A stretch of 64,000 nucleotides of DNA from Tetragonia tetragonoides (taxonomy: Eukaryota; Streptophyta; Magnoliopsida; Caryophyllales; Aizoaceae), in contig CM076148.1 in assembly GCA_038025085.1 (NCBI GenBank), positions 20,936,501 through 21,000,500 on the forward strand, given 5' to 3'. The position numbers and the translations under genes are program-made. Shown piece by piece: positions 1 through 12,050 of the stretch (the stretch's first letter is position 1; every line of letters starts with the position of its first letter). The notes below the pieces were generated by a model. It made no database searches. It was not told where the DNA came from and saw only the letters and a list, made by a program, of their open reading frames with translations.

Positions 1-2609
1 TAGATCATTTTTGATCTTGGTATTCCAGCTAGTTTGGGCTACCTTGGGATGTGGGCCCAAAGTGGTACCTGGGAAGTGGCCTTGCTTTCTGAGTAAAGCA
101 TTCACGTTAAGTGTGGGCTCTATTGTCTCTATGAAGGCTATCTTCTCAAAGCCCCATAGTTCCTCGTCTTGCTCATTATGCTCTATCTTTAGGACTGGAG
201 CTTTCTCTATCTGGGCTACCATAGTATCAGCGTAGACTTCCAAGACGGATCCTGCCAAGGACAACTTTACCTTTTGATGCAGGGTTGAAGCTACGGCATT
301 TAGCCCGTGTAACCAAGGCCTTCCTAAGAGTAGGTTGAAAGTGGCTGGAATGTCAATTACATGGAATTAGACCATTTTCTCGATGGGCCCAATATTGATA
401 TTCATGGAGAAGGTACCCAATACGTTTCTCTTGGAATTATCGTAAGCCATTAACCCTTGTGCGGAATGCGCGAGGTTGTTGCAGTCTATTTTGAGGTGTT
501 CAGCAGTCCTCAAGGGGCATACATTTACAGTAGAGCCATTGTCGACTAAAGTCATAGGGACTTGTCTTTGTTGACAGATTACAGTAAGATAAAGGGCTTT
601 GTTGTGGTGAATACCTTCGGGTGGAAGGTCTTTGTCAGAAAAAGTGATGGGCGTGGATGACTTTCCTTGGACCAGGATGGTAACTACCTCTTCAGTGGTA
701 GCATTTGGAGAAATGGTAGTTGCATTCAAGGCCTCTAGCACGGCCCTTCTATGAGTGATAGAAGTGGTCAACAGTTGCCAAATGGAGATATCAGCTTTTG
801 TTCTTTGTAGTTGCCTGAGGATGTTGGTCCCGTCGTCCTCTTTTGCCATTTCTCTTTGGGCCGAATCCCTATTGGGGATGGCTACAAGCTCTATGGGTTG
901 GATTTGAGATGGATCCATATAGATGTTTTCGGGTCTGAATTGGCGTCCTGATCTAGTGAGATAGTTTAGGGCCTTATCATCTTCTTCCTTTTCATCATTG
1001 GAGATATCATACCAGGTTTTGCCATTAGCTATGTCATGGACTTGAGGAGTCAATACATCTTCTGGATCAGTATACGACCCATTATCTTCCTCATCACTAT
1101 TCCAAAGGCCGCAGACGTCCAGTGTGGACCTTGGGCTTGGGTATGGTGGTATGGCCTGTCCAATAGGTGTGATCAAATAGGATGGATCAAACCCTTCTTC
1201 TATGTCAATGGCAAAAGAATTCCCAAGGGGATTATTGTTGTTGCTGGGTGGTGGTGCATCTTTAGGCAATGGTATTGTGCCATTGTCAAACAAATCTTGG
1301 ATTTTATCTTTGAAAGTGTAACACTTTTCAGTGTCGTGCCCACGCCCCCTATGGTATTTGCAGAATGCAGATTCGTTCCAATATGGTGATCTCTTCTCTA
1401 CAGGTGGATCGGGAGTAGGCCCAATCGGGTGTGATAGTCTCCTTTGATCAACTTGTCTAGAGCCCTGACATAAGTCATTCCGAGGGGAGTGTACCTTCTT
1501 GGATGCCTATCAGCTATGGCGTTCACTTCATTCCCTCTACTTGTGGAAGCATGGTTGGTATTGGTGTATTTCTTATCCTTATATCCGCTTGTGTTGTTAT
1601 TGTAAGTGACCTTGTTCTTCCCTCTTTGGAGTTGATCATCTTCAATGGCCATGCCTACTTCAGTTAATTGGGCATAGGTGATTATGGGTTGAAACTTCAT
1701 GTGTTCGCGGTATTCAGATGCCAAATTCTGGACTAGCATTCGGATTTTGTCCCTTTCAGATGGGCGATCGATCATTTCAGCTACCTTAGTCCTCCATCTT
1801 CTCACGAAATTGGTGAACCCTTCTTTATCACCTTGCTTGGTGATATCCAACTCTCTCAATGTCATGGGTGGCAAGACATAGTCAGCATATCTCTGGAGGA
1901 ACAATGTGGATAGATCTTCCCACTTCTCCAGCTTTTGAGTGGGCAACTTGAAGAACCAGGCCCTGACGGCAGGATCCAAGGTTTGGGGAAAGAGGTGAAC
2001 ATACAGCTCTTGTTCAATACCTCTAAGGCCCAATGCGGTAGTAAAAGCTCCAATGTGATCTTGTGGATCGTCGGTCCCTTTGAAAGTAGGAACTTCAGGC
2101 ATGGAAAACTTAGTGGGCAATTTTCCCTTAATGTGGAGAGAATAGCCTTCTGAATTGATGATCATGTCATTGAAGACACAACTCTTTCCTAGGACGGATT
2201 CAAGCCTGTTCAGCTTGGCTTGAAGCTCTTGGACCTCTTTAGTGGAGGGTTCGGCCTTTTCCTCATCGGGCTTGGGCTCATCATCATCCTTAGTAGGGGG
2301 GTCCAACTTGGCGACACGGGCTTCCATATCAGTGAAACTAGCATTCATGGCGACCATTTGGACTAAAAGGTCATCCATCTTTTAGTCAGCGGTTCTCTCA
2401 GGGTCTCCAGACATAGCGGACTTAGGTGAATAGGATGGTGAGGCTTGAGGTGACAATGGCAGTGTACGAAGGTAATCGAGCCAAATGGGGCCCACGAACT
2501 GTGCCTGTGGTGAAGGTTCGAACGACAACTTGCGGACTAACCTCTTGCTGGACTCGTCTCTCTCCCACTTCCTAGGACCGGGGTCTTTACTTCTACCAAT
2601 TCTGGACAT
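1..2609 (-). pseudogene. Ty3/gypsy gag-protease remnant, continues off the left edge
   Basis: Read right to left this is the 5' coding part of an LTR retrotransposon. The block at 2378-1398 holds a retrotransposon gag domain (PEVPTFKGTDDPQDHIGAF, then RAWFFKLPTQKLEKWEDLSTLF and a SEYREHMKF stretch). A zinc-knuckle-like CKYHRGRGHDTEKC follows near 1370-1330. The aspartic protease motif LVDNGSTVNVCPL lies near 540-500, and a typical post-protease LLLGRPW motif near 325. The frame is broken: a TAA separates 2609-2385 from the gag block, a frameshift lies near 1440, and another stop lies near 370. Gag and protease would form the particle and process the polyprotein. Reverse transcriptase and integrase, if present, are outside the window. 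The full LTR at 3670-5193 is its 5' LTR. Confidence 0.9.
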
Positions 2610-2764
2610 AAAAAGGCCCGTTTAATAAAATAGAAAATAAAATGGGAACCTCCACAAAATAAAGAGTTTTATTTTAAAACAAATGTGGGAAAAGAATCTA
2701 TCACTAATCCTTAACATGGTGACCTTTTGGGAAGGACGCGATTTTATGTAAATAACATATTCTA

Positions 2765-2959
2765 GTCAATGATCTTTCGACTTTATTAGAATAACAAATA
2801 CTCTTGACTTGCATATGGATGAAATTCCCTAATTTAAGGAAAAGATATACTCTTGACTCGCATATGGGATGAAATTCCCTAATTTAAGGAAAAGATATAC
2901 TCTTGACTTGTATATTAAATAAAATTGGACTCTTTTTTATTTGGTGAAAGATCATTGAC
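2765..2959. repeat. Tandem repeat inside a 14 bp inverted repeat, gypsy leader
   Basis: A unit of about 49 bp beginning ATACTCTTGACT is present twice (2798-2846, 2847-2896) plus a third partial copy to about 2915. The array is enclosed by a perfect 14 bp inverted repeat, GTCAATGATCTTTC at 2765-2778 and its complement at 2946-2959. It lies in the untranslated leader between the PBS and gag of the minus-strand gypsy element. The rest of 2610-3650 shows no coding content. Confidence 0.75.
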
Positions 2960-3649
2960 GGGAATATTTTTTCTGCATGCAATCTAATTCTTATGGAAAG
3001 GAACATCTTCCTAATATGGTCACTAGCATCATCGGAGTCATACAGGGATTCTATTTCCTAAAAAGAAAGGATCTAGATTCTATTTGTAAATCTGACAAAA
3101 CGTACAAGCGAACGAAAGAGAAACCTTCCCTAACCGGGACTCAATAAAAGAATCCTAAGAGGGGATCTAGTCCTAATATTCTATGGAAACTAGTCACATA
3201 GCAAGGAAACAATTAATAATGTGGCAAGTAAACCAATTAGCACCTTGATATGGACTATGGGACATAATGCAATAGTCGACACAATCTATGGTTGGATAAG
3301 GTAACCCATGACCGGATGCGTTTTGTCATCTATGGGGTACATAGTAAGACTAGACGTACCGTTTTACACATCTCGAATGGAAACATGTAAATGTCATGGA
3401 GTGGAATACGACTATGTGCAAAGGTAATTCGGACCGAGTGGGTCACTGGCCTAAGTCATAGACAATATTCCGAAGGGTAATTCCTGTTTATGGAGTGGTG
3501 ATGTCTTTCGACATCTTGCGAAGATAACGCATGCAGTATGAATGATATGGATGCAAAAGCAAAGAAAATAAACACATACGGTAATTGAACCAAATAGCTA
3601 AAATAGATTATTGACATGGATGAGTGTTCGAATTACATCCTCTTATTAA

Positions 3650-3669
3650 GTCCCCAGTGAAGTCGCCAC
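3650..3669 (-). other. Primer-binding-site-like sequence of the gypsy element
   Basis: Directly after the CTTACA end of the minus-strand LTR the sequence reads TGGCGACTTCACTGGGGA. A TGG start within a base or two of the LTR is typical of a PBS pairing with a tRNA 3' CCA end. I could not assign the tRNA. The second gypsy LTR is followed by a similar TGGCAACTTCACTCG, so the two elements probably use the same type of primer. Confidence 0.6.
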
Positions 3670-5193
3670 TGTAAGAACCCCCGCCTTTCCGGCGCCTAAT
3701 TATCGAAATATTTAATTGAATGTAATGGTTCTTAAATAATGTATTGCATGCGATTCAAATTAATTATAAAGAACAATTTGCAAATAAGAAGTCGCCCCCA
3801 ATTTTTAAGGAAATAATTGGAAACCATCAAAAGTGCACCCCAATTCCTATAGGGAATTGACTCATGCCCATGGGGACTAAGGATTGTGTTCGGGGATGTA
3901 GGTACGAAATAAACAAAACGAATCTCATCTATATCGCCCGTATAAACGGCCTCTACTAAGCTTATCCATGTCAAAGAATTTATTTATACTATATGGTTCC
4001 ATGCAAATCCGGTCGTCCAAGATCCTAAATTAACTAGGCGGGTTAAGAACAACCAAATTACCTATGTTATCGCTTTGCACAATTTATACTCAATTTACAT
4101 GCATACTATTAACAAGCATAAACAAGATATAAAGCATTAAATTAACGCTCCAACCTACCAACTTTGATAAACGCGCCAATCATTGTATATGCACATCAAT
4201 AAAACCATTAATAACTTCAAACAAATATTAATGATGTAAAGATAATAACTTTATGCCAAAATAAACCTAAAAGGCTACTATATGCATGCAAAAACTATGA
4301 AAAGATGCAAACTTGCATAAACTAATAAAAAGATGCTAACTTTATATTAACTAAGCATGCATAATTAAGTACAAAACCCAAAACATGCAAGTTTATTCAA
4401 CAATAATCAAAAGCTAAATAAAACATGATTAATAAACGATAAAACAAGAGATTTAATAAAGAGTTAGGTCCTCAGGATGGTTAACCTGAACTTTCTATTC
4501 GAACGGGACTAGTAGAATTGGGATTGCTCTTCGATCTTGAGTGCTAGGCTAGGTGTGTTGCTTGCTTGGATCTTCAGATTTCTGAATTCTCTTTGATTTG
4601 GGGAAATATGTGCTCTCAATGCTCTCAAAATTGTGAACTGACTGACTACCTGCAAAAGAGGGTTAAAGGGAGTATTTATAGAGTTAAGGGACGAATTTAG
4701 GGGCTTGGGGCAAGAAGCCCGGCGCCAAAACTCGGCCCAGCCAAAAACCCGGCCCAGCGGCCACACGGAGGGCAGCCATGGCCCGCGGCCGTCGCTGGGG
4801 CCAGCGGCTGGCCTAAAGGCCCCCGCTGTCACGCGTTGGCCGCCGGGCAAGTCGCGATTGCCGCAGGACCTAACGGCGCGCGCGTGACTAGGGTTTTGAC
4901 TTTTAGTGCTCTGTAAATTACGAAATTGCCCTTGGGCTGGCCCAGGGGGTCGGGATTGGGCGGTTTTGACCCAAATCTTCGAGACGCGATATCTCTTGAT
5001 CCGGAAACCTGATTGAGGCAAGGTCAAAGGCGTTGGAATCCTTATAACAAGGGCTATCCAAAGACTGAGGTTTCAAGGAATTTGGTCTAGATTTCTGAGC
5101 AATGTCCTTTTCTACTTACGTCCATGTTAATCCATTACCATCATCATCGGGCGTTGCGGTGTCAAGGGATGAGAACCGATTAGGGTATCTACA
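3670..5193 (-). mobile_element. 5' LTR of Ty3/gypsy element 1 (1524 bp)
   Basis: On the minus strand the LTR starts TGTAGATACCC (complement at 5183-5193) and ends CTTACA (complement at 3670-3675), next to the PBS-like site and gag. Its U3 contains a GC-rich block at about 4710-4890 that creates a spurious 172-codon ORF. The sequence right of the LTR is AGTAC; the other target duplication would be off the left edge. LTR start, LTR end and PBS resemble those of the plus-strand LTR at 7591-8941, so both belong to related families. Confidence 0.85.
4673..4681 (-). promoter_or_regulatory. Putative TATA box of the minus-strand gypsy LTR
   Basis: The minus strand reads CTATAAATA here, just downstream of the GC-rich U3 block. 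The plus-strand relative has the same CTATAAATA at 8122-8130, also just downstream of its GC-rich block, which supports a shared core promoter. Confidence 0.55.
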
Positions 5194-5427
5194 AGTACAG
5201 CAACACTTTATCCTATAATTTGATATAAGCATCATTTAGAGTCCATCCCATGCACAGAGTAGCTATTGTAAAGTAGTTTCAACATCTGATTCCACTGAGA
5301 AATCGGACATCCATCGAAGAACAGGGGAGAAATGAACACAAACGCTACAAACACGTTAAAAGGTCTATCATTTCTTAAAATCCGGATACATTATTTTAAA
5401 ATATTTTGATAGATATCCACCAATATA

Positions 5428-5674
5428 CTCCCACCGTTTTGGAAAAATGATAACATTTATTTTTTGATGGTCAAATTTTACAAACTTTGACCATTGATTT
5501 CGGAAAAAATATAAGGATTTACAATGTAAAAATACTATCTTTGGATTCGAGTACTTTCGGAAAATCTATTTTTAATTGTTTATGTATTTATATAAACACG
5601 AATATTTATGGTCAAAGTAGTGCATTGGAGACCGTGCAAAAGTAAATGTTACCATTTTTCAGAAACGGAGGGAG
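5428..5674. mobile_element. Stowaway-like MITE (247 bp)
   Basis: The ends are CTCCCACCGTTTTGGAAAAA and the inverted form of CTCCCTCCGTTTCTGAAAAA. TA flanks both sides (5426-5427 and 5675-5676). CTCCCTCCGT termini with a TA target duplication are the signature of Stowaway/Tc1-mariner MITEs in plants. There is no coding capacity. Confidence 0.9.
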
Positions 5675-7590
5675 TATAATTTAATCGCATGGATAATAGT
5701 TAACTCGTTATAAATGAACCAATAACTAAGGATTGCATCATAGGGATATTCGATAACACAGTACCAATAAATGATGCTCAATAATTTGGATGAATAATTA
5801 AATCCTCTAGCTTACCCTAAAACAAAGAACTAATCAGAGTTAAGCCACAAACTCAAGATGGCAGGACAACATTTACGTACTACAATAGCAAATTTGTTCA
5901 GCGGAAACAAAGAAATTCAATCTGTCATACAACAAAAAAAAAAGGATCTATGCCACATAGAAATATGCTTCATGCTCCATCATTATAAAATCATGTATGG
6001 TGCAAGATGAGCATTCTATCTTTCATACTAACCAAATTAGAGACGGCAACCAATGAATGCATTCATCCTAAAAACTGTAAGTAAAAGTAAACTTGCATAA
6101 ACTGAAAACGGGAAGAATGTAAATGACAGAACTACTTGTTGTCACCATCTAAATTTGTCCTACTCTTCCAGTGTAGGATGCAAGAAATCTACTACTTTTC
6201 GTCAGCTACTAATGTATATACACTTTATTCCAAACAGAATGGAAGAAATCAGAAACTCTAGTATTAACAACTTGGCAGCTGTTAAGGGATTAATTGAAGT
6301 TCCTCAATTGATTTCTTGCATCCAGACGGGATGGAACACATGACTGGCATTTAAAATCCACTTAAAATGGCATTTGACATCATAAATATCCCTCTTAAAT
6401 ATCCAACAATTAAAATCCCAGTTACACTTTCATGCACCAGACATTGCCAATGGAAACAATATACAAGGAAAGAAAATCAATTACAAGCTGAATGACATCA
6501 GAATTCATAAATCTACAACCTGAATTTTCATCTAATGCAAGATTTTCTTAGAACACACATTACAAATAGATATGAAAATTAGAGACAAAAAACAATAACA
6601 ATTGCAAACTTGACAAGGCATGCAAGAACAAATTTACAATCAAAGACACAAAATCATACATACCTGAATTGCAAATTTGAATTATCGCCAAGGATACAGA
6701 AATTTAAGTTCAACGTATAACTGAAACGATTACTGATGATGATCATCTCATCTCGTTCTCCTGCAGTAAATAAATTCAGTAATTTAGCTTTCAATCAATC
6801 ATTTAAGGATATTAGTCTAACCTAAATTTTTGGGTGCAATAGGACATGGAGATGGAAGCAGACAACTACTCATTTTCAATAGTAAAAAATTACTAGTTGT
6901 GAATTATGCATAAGACACCAATTCTCCAACCTGGGATGATTAAGAGTAGGATTTCGTAGATATTCATCCAAATTCAAGGGCGAATTTGTGGAAAAGCGAC
7001 CCAGAATGTGAAAATAAATTCTCCTACAAAAATATAGCCAGGCCACCAGCAAACTACTCCACTTCAATCTGACAATTAAACAAACATGTGGTGGGCAATC
7101 TGAAAACTCCTTCCAATTCAAAGAAAAATCCACTCATCCACCTATGATATAGCATCAAATCTATCCACTAAATTTCCACAAATTAAAAGCAGTAGATCGA
7201 CAACAATTAAATATTTGTAAATACTGAACTGTTTTAAGGAGGGCATATGAAAAATACAAGTTTGTGATAAAATCTATCTAGGAAATTCCAAAACTCATCA
7301 AACCTATGTGATTGTTAAAATACGACAAAATCACTAACAACTTTGCCCGTATAACCTAATTCAAAATTGACAGAATTAGGGCTATTTACGTAGTTAGTAA
7401 TAATTACTTGGTTTTCGGATTTCATCACTGTTAGTCGGTTGCTCGCCGTCACCACCATTGATGGCCTTGGTAGCGTAGCCTGCAACATTTGCTCTTGAAA
7501 TCAAACCACCATCTTTATAGCTTTATGCAAAAAAAAAAAAAAAGGTTGAGTGAAAGGTAAAACGATGGGGATTGATTTCACTATGATCAT
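5675..7590. other. Unassigned AT-rich stretch
   Basis: I recognise no gene here. The short ORFs show no family motif. A 14 bp inverted pair (GGATGCAAGAAATC near 6177 and its complement near 6309) is present. A short coding-like minus stretch at about 7530-7425 could be an old exon but has no identifiable match. A poly-A run lies near 7530. Confidence 0.4.
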
Positions 7591-7929
7591 TGTAGACGCC
7601 TAAAAAGCGTCGTCGGATTTCTCCGCAAAAGTCCGATGATGAATGGAGTAATTTATATACTTGAATGCTATTTTTTGCTTTGATAGGTAAAATGAAGTCT
7701 CAAGTTTGTTCAAATCGCTCTTTTATCTCTATCGCATTCAAAAGCCTCGTTCAAGAGCTTTCCAACAACACCTCTCGTGTTCTTTTCCGATCCTTGGTTA
7801 CAAAGTTGCCAATCGAGGGTAAAACTGTCTTTTACCGCTAGAAAGGTAAAACGGTATTTTCACATTTTTCGGAATATTCAATTTTATCCGAAAAATCGCA
7901 AAAAGGACTGGTCGTCATATGACGACATC

Positions 7930-8036
7930 CAGCTGGCAGCTCGCGAGCCGCCAACGGCTCTGCCCAAAGCCGCTAGCGGCTATGGATGATTTTCCAAAGC
8001 CACTAGCGGCTGTGGCCAGAGCCGCCAGCGGCTCCC
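7930..8036. repeat. GC-rich palindromic motif cluster in LTR U3
   Basis: Four imperfect copies of a self-complementary motif close to AGCCGCTAGCGGCT occur in about 105 bp (near 7940, 7970, 8000 and 8020). The flanking LTR is AT-rich. The cluster sits about 90 bp upstream of the TATA box at 8122, the place expected for U3 enhancer elements. Confidence 0.7.
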
Positions 8037-8121
8037 GCTGAGTCAGTTGGCGCCATCTTTTTCACCCGATCTTTTTACCTCTCAGCTCTATCTTTTCACC
8101 CGATCAACCCTACTCCGTCCA

Positions 8122-8130
8122 CTATAAATA
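8122..8130 (+). promoter_or_regulatory. Putative TATA box of gypsy LTR 2
   Basis: CTATAAATA follows the U3 palindrome cluster. The same motif occurs at the equivalent place in the minus-strand LTR at 3670-5193. Transcription of the element would start roughly 30 bp downstream. Confidence 0.55.
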
Positions 8131-9387
8131 CGACCCTCCACCTTCAGTTAAAAACACACAGTCTACAGAATCTCTATTCTCAGGAATATTAACACTAAGC
8201 TTCTCCCTCTTTCTTCCAAATCAATTCTATTCTTTGCTTGAGATCTAGTTTTACTATTCATTTGCTAAACAACCTACAGTTCAGGTTTAAAATTCAGGAG
8301 GGCTCAAATCAAATTGATTGTTTTACCGTTTATTTTGCTAGTAGTCAAAATGTAGATATCATCCTAATCATGCATTTTATTACTTCCTAAATATTGTCTT
8401 TCAATTAGTAAATAAGAATGTCTAGCTGTTGTAATGCTCAACTTGCTAATCAAATCCATGTCTAAATATTGGTTAATAATTAATATCATGATGCTTGTGA
8501 TGAACCAATTTGTAGTCTAATCTAGGTTGTTAATCCAGTTTTGTGTGGGAATTATGTCTTTAAATTATTAAGCAAACTTGAGTTAGTAGAAGCCATCATA
8601 AAACGGGCGAGTTGGGTGCCTAAGGCTTTCCCACCTCGTACCTTCGCCCCTGAACCCTTTATTCTTGGGTACTCATATGTTCTATATGTGCGGGAGTCTT
8701 TCTAAAAACATGATTAATTCACTTTTCGCGCTAGTGGGTTGTCGGGGAGGTTGTCCCTTCGGTTTTTCCCTTCGGTAAAATGCCGGTAGCAGAATTTTGA
8801 TCTCTTTCATGGTTTTTATTCAATTCAAGTCCTTTCAAATGCTTTTCTAACTCGACGGTTCCTTGAACTTATCTAAGCCTCCAGCATATAAATTTTCTAT
8901 AAGGACAGACTCTGAGGCGAGAGAAATCCCGGTTCCTTACAGTGGCAACTTCACTCGTTTTCCCGATGATATAATTTCATACATCGTCGAAGTCATGGAC
9001 AAAAAAAAAAAGGGGAAATTTCTAGTAAAAAATATTCAAAAAAAAAGAGTCGGTCCTTTTCTTTTTTTTTTTTACTCCCCATCCCCATTCTCGTTTTCTT
9101 TCCTGTTTCTATTCGGCAAAAACAAAAAAGTGAGATACTATGATAGTACAATCGTTTTGCATGTACCCGTTCATTGGTCATGGGTAATCGTGCTGCGTTA
9201 GTGAGGGTCAAAACCATTTTAAGTATCCCCTTTCGATTCTTTCTTTCTTCATATCTCTTCGTCTTTCTCTGTCTTCGCTTAAATCCCTAAATTCCTCAAT
9301 ATCTTCTCGTTTTCTCATACCTTCCTTAATTTTCTCGTCTTTAGAATCAGACTCAGTACGGTCGGAGTCAGTGTCGGTGTCAGACTT

Positions 9388-9870
9388 TGTAACGCCCCGG
9401 CATAATCAGGTGTCTGCTTAGACTAATTAATCAGAACTAGGCAGCGAAAGCTAGATTAAAAAAAAATTGACGTTACCGCCGTATCTCCCGTAAGGGAAAT
9501 ACAAGGCCACTTAAAACGACCATTTTAGGGTAGAGGCTCGACAAATTAGAGATATAAAAAACTATTTTATTAATGAGCCAGTGTAATTACAAACACTAAT
9601 AAGCTGACTTATTATCTATATAAATCTATTACAAAGTACAATACTGGATCCTCCCTTCTAGAGTCATCGTTCCCCCGACTGTAAATAAATAAAACAAATT
9701 GATCCACTTCTTGGCAGCTCTAAATCAACTCGTCCATAGATCTCCACAAACCGTTAACCTGTAAAACATACTCCAATCTACTCCCCCATACAAACAAATT
9801 TCGTATAGGTTCATCATAGGTCCACCATTGAAGAAAAATGGACACACACACACGCACACGCAAACATTTT
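9388..9870 (-). mobile_element. Terminal fragment of a TGTAACRCCCC-type LTR
   Basis: The segment starts TGTAACGCCCCGG and contains a stretch (about 9725-9845) that is clearly homologous, in inverted orientation, to 24748-24862 in the solo LTR at 22286-25193. Both share a distinctive purine/pyrimidine block around GTATGGGGGAGTAGATTGGA. It is therefore the 3' end of a related LTR lying on the minus strand. I could not find its other end, and the right limit given is only where similarity fades. Confidence 0.65.
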
Positions 9871-11924
9871 ATAAAATCAGCAACAGAGCTGAGTATTCTC
9901 TTAGCACCCCAAAAATATATTTGAAAATCATTTACCAATAAGATCACACAGCACAATCAATCTCAAAAACACACAAGTACATTCCCTTGATCATAGTCCG
10001 TTTATGCAAGATCCGATCATCGTCATATTCTCATAATTGAACCTGAGGTTCCGTGGGTGGACCTTGGGCCCCGTGGGTGGACAAAGTCCCTGAACAGCCG
10101 TAAATCATAGTCTATCTTCATATCTTTGTGTGCACATTGAGCTGGCTTATGGCTCCATATCGTACGTACGTAGTCTTTATAGTAACCTTCACTTGCATAA
10201 ACTTATATGGCTCAAGAAAATCCACTTAGTTCAAGTCTTCTCCTCACGTAAATCTCATAAGGTATTTCATATACCACACAAACAAGAATTTATTTCTCCC
10301 TTTTATTCGAACATGCCAGTTCAACGTCACACAAAAAAACAAGGTACACGTAGGTACTTGCAAACAATATAATAATTTATTCTCCAAATAATATATTGTA
10401 TGTATATAAAACCATAACTTACATACTTAAAACGGGTACTAAGAAAATACCTTTATTGCGTGTACTCCCTAATGTAAGTGTAAATCATACCACCAAGGTA
10501 AACTAGCTCTAGCTAGTTAATCTAATTCTATGTTCCTTTCTTTGTCTTCTTTCTTCCTTTTCTTTTCCTACTTTCTTCTTGTTTCGTTATTTTTTTCTTT
10601 CTCTCAGTTCTCTTTATTTTTCTTTCTTTCCTTTGGCTTGTTCTTAGAGCTTTGGGCATAATGAAGTGAAACTAAATGTAGTAATGGCTTTTATATTAAC
10701 AAAATGAAAGGGATAAGAATGAAATAAATAAAGAGATAAGAATGAAATAAAGGGATTAGAATGAAATAAAGAGATACGAATGAAATAAAGGGATAATGTT
10801 AAATCTTATATCTTATAATAAAAAGAAATTGAAAGTTTGGATGGAAAGGGCAAGAAAACCGCGTGAGCTTCTTTTCTATTTCCCACCGTGTCCTTTGCTT
10901 CTTTTTTTATTTTTTATTTCCTGTGGCTGTTGTTGTTGTCTAGGTCAGTCATAAGTTACGCTTCTTTTCTTTTTTCCTTTCATTCATCTTTCTTGCCTTC
11001 ATCTCATAAGATTTCTTTCTCCTTTCATTTCATTCATCTCTCCTCTTTATCTCATAAGATTGCATTTGTTTCCTTTCTCCTTTCTACTAGATAAAAATAG
11101 AACCAAATGAAGATGGCCAAGATTTTGGCTTTGCGTTGTCAATTTTCGAGCCTGGATTCGGTTTTCTTCGCCAATTTCTCCAACTTCGGATTTACTCCTT
11201 TCACCTTGCATGTGAAGATCGCACCTTCTTCTGAAATTTTCATTACAAATACGAAATACCCTATAAGATTGAAGGGAATTGAAGACTACCCAGATTCTCA
11301 AATTTCAATTTTGGAGCTCATTTCCATTTTGGGTATCTCATCTTCTTGTCAATCGGGATATACTTTGCTCTTCAAGGTAATTTCGACACTGCTCTTTTGT
11401 TATCTTTGAACATATAAGCATTAATTTTGGACAGAGTTGTTTTGTGGGCAGAGAATGCTGCCTGTATTAAAATTTGAGTAACAAAACTTTAATTTACAGT
11501 TATTAGTGATTTGTTAATCCTTAAGCAAAACCCACTAATTCGATCATGTAATGTAATATAATTGTCATTAACATTGAGATCACTATATGCAAAATAGGGC
11601 CAATTGTGTATTGCCCGCCAGCTATTTGATGAAATACCTGAGCTGTTAATTGGAATGTCACTAGATTTTGAGAATGATATACACATTAGTGTTCCTATGA
11701 TGGTCGTTTATTCAATATAGTGGTCAGTACTCTTTTTAGATATTATATGGTTTGCACTTTGCACTTATGTGTATTTGTTTCATGGGTTTGATTTATCGGT
11801 GTGGATTTTCAAAGCATTTTGGCATTTTGATTCAGCAAATATGTGCTTTATAACTTTATGGGGTGGAGATCATTAAACATTCTCGATAAGAAAATCTTGG
11901 TTTGGGTCGTTGTGGATGATTTAG
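9871..11924. other. Unassigned region with pyrimidine-rich tracts
   Basis: No gene family was recognised. 10530-10640 and 10880-11090 are T/C-rich, with simple repeats such as GAATGAAATAAAGGGATA near 10710-10800. An open frame at 11107-11409 (100 codons, plus strand) resembles no family I know and has no supporting splice or context signal. Confidence 0.4.
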
Positions 11925-12050
11925 GAACTGGTGGAGTGGTAACACAAGAGTAAGGTACCTGGAAAAATGCATGCTTGTGGGCACGATGCTCATGTTGCAA
12001 TGCTGCTTGGTGCAGCAAGGATCCTTCAAGAGCATCGGAACAAGTTACAG
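11925..12050 (+). pseudogene. Isolated exon of an ILR1-like IAA-amino acid hydrolase
   Basis: The translation reads ELVEW, a TAA stop, then [17 protein letters not shown] and [19 protein letters not shown], ending at a CAG/GT donor-like junction. HACGHDAH is the metal-binding signature of the M20 amidohydrolases that release auxin from amino-acid conjugates (ILR1/ILL family). The TAA at 11940-11942 replaces a residue that is normally Glu. Upstream residues that should read ALPLQ are deleted. I could not find exons before or after it, so this is a gene fragment and not a working gene. It may have been carried here by a transposon, but no boundary proves that. Confidence 0.8.

Larger units (their letters stand above)
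7591..8941 (+). mobile_element. Ty3/gypsy LTR, element 2 (1351 bp)
   Basis: The LTR starts TGTAGACGCC and ends GGTTCCTTACA, then the PBS-like TGGCAACTTCACTCG begins at 8943. ATCAT precedes the LTR but does not follow it, so this is not a solo LTR. It is a 5' LTR whose internal region is lost or unrecognisable after about 9000. A degraded segment of the same LTR family lies inverted at about 33690-34360. There is no recognisable gag or pol downstream. Confidence 0.8.

Noticed and set aside
4509..5027. 172-codon minus-strand open frame rich in Pro, Arg and Gly
   Set aside because: It lies wholly inside the U3 of a gypsy LTR and is open only because of the GC-rich block. No protein family resemblance.
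7425..7530. Minus-strand stretch (DGGLISRANVAGYATKAING) as a host exon
   Set aside because: It looks protein-like but is too short and has no partner exon or recognised family, so I do not list it as a gene.
11107..11409. 100-codon plus-strand ORF as a possible gene
   Set aside because: No motif, no homology I recognise, and no splice or neighbour context.
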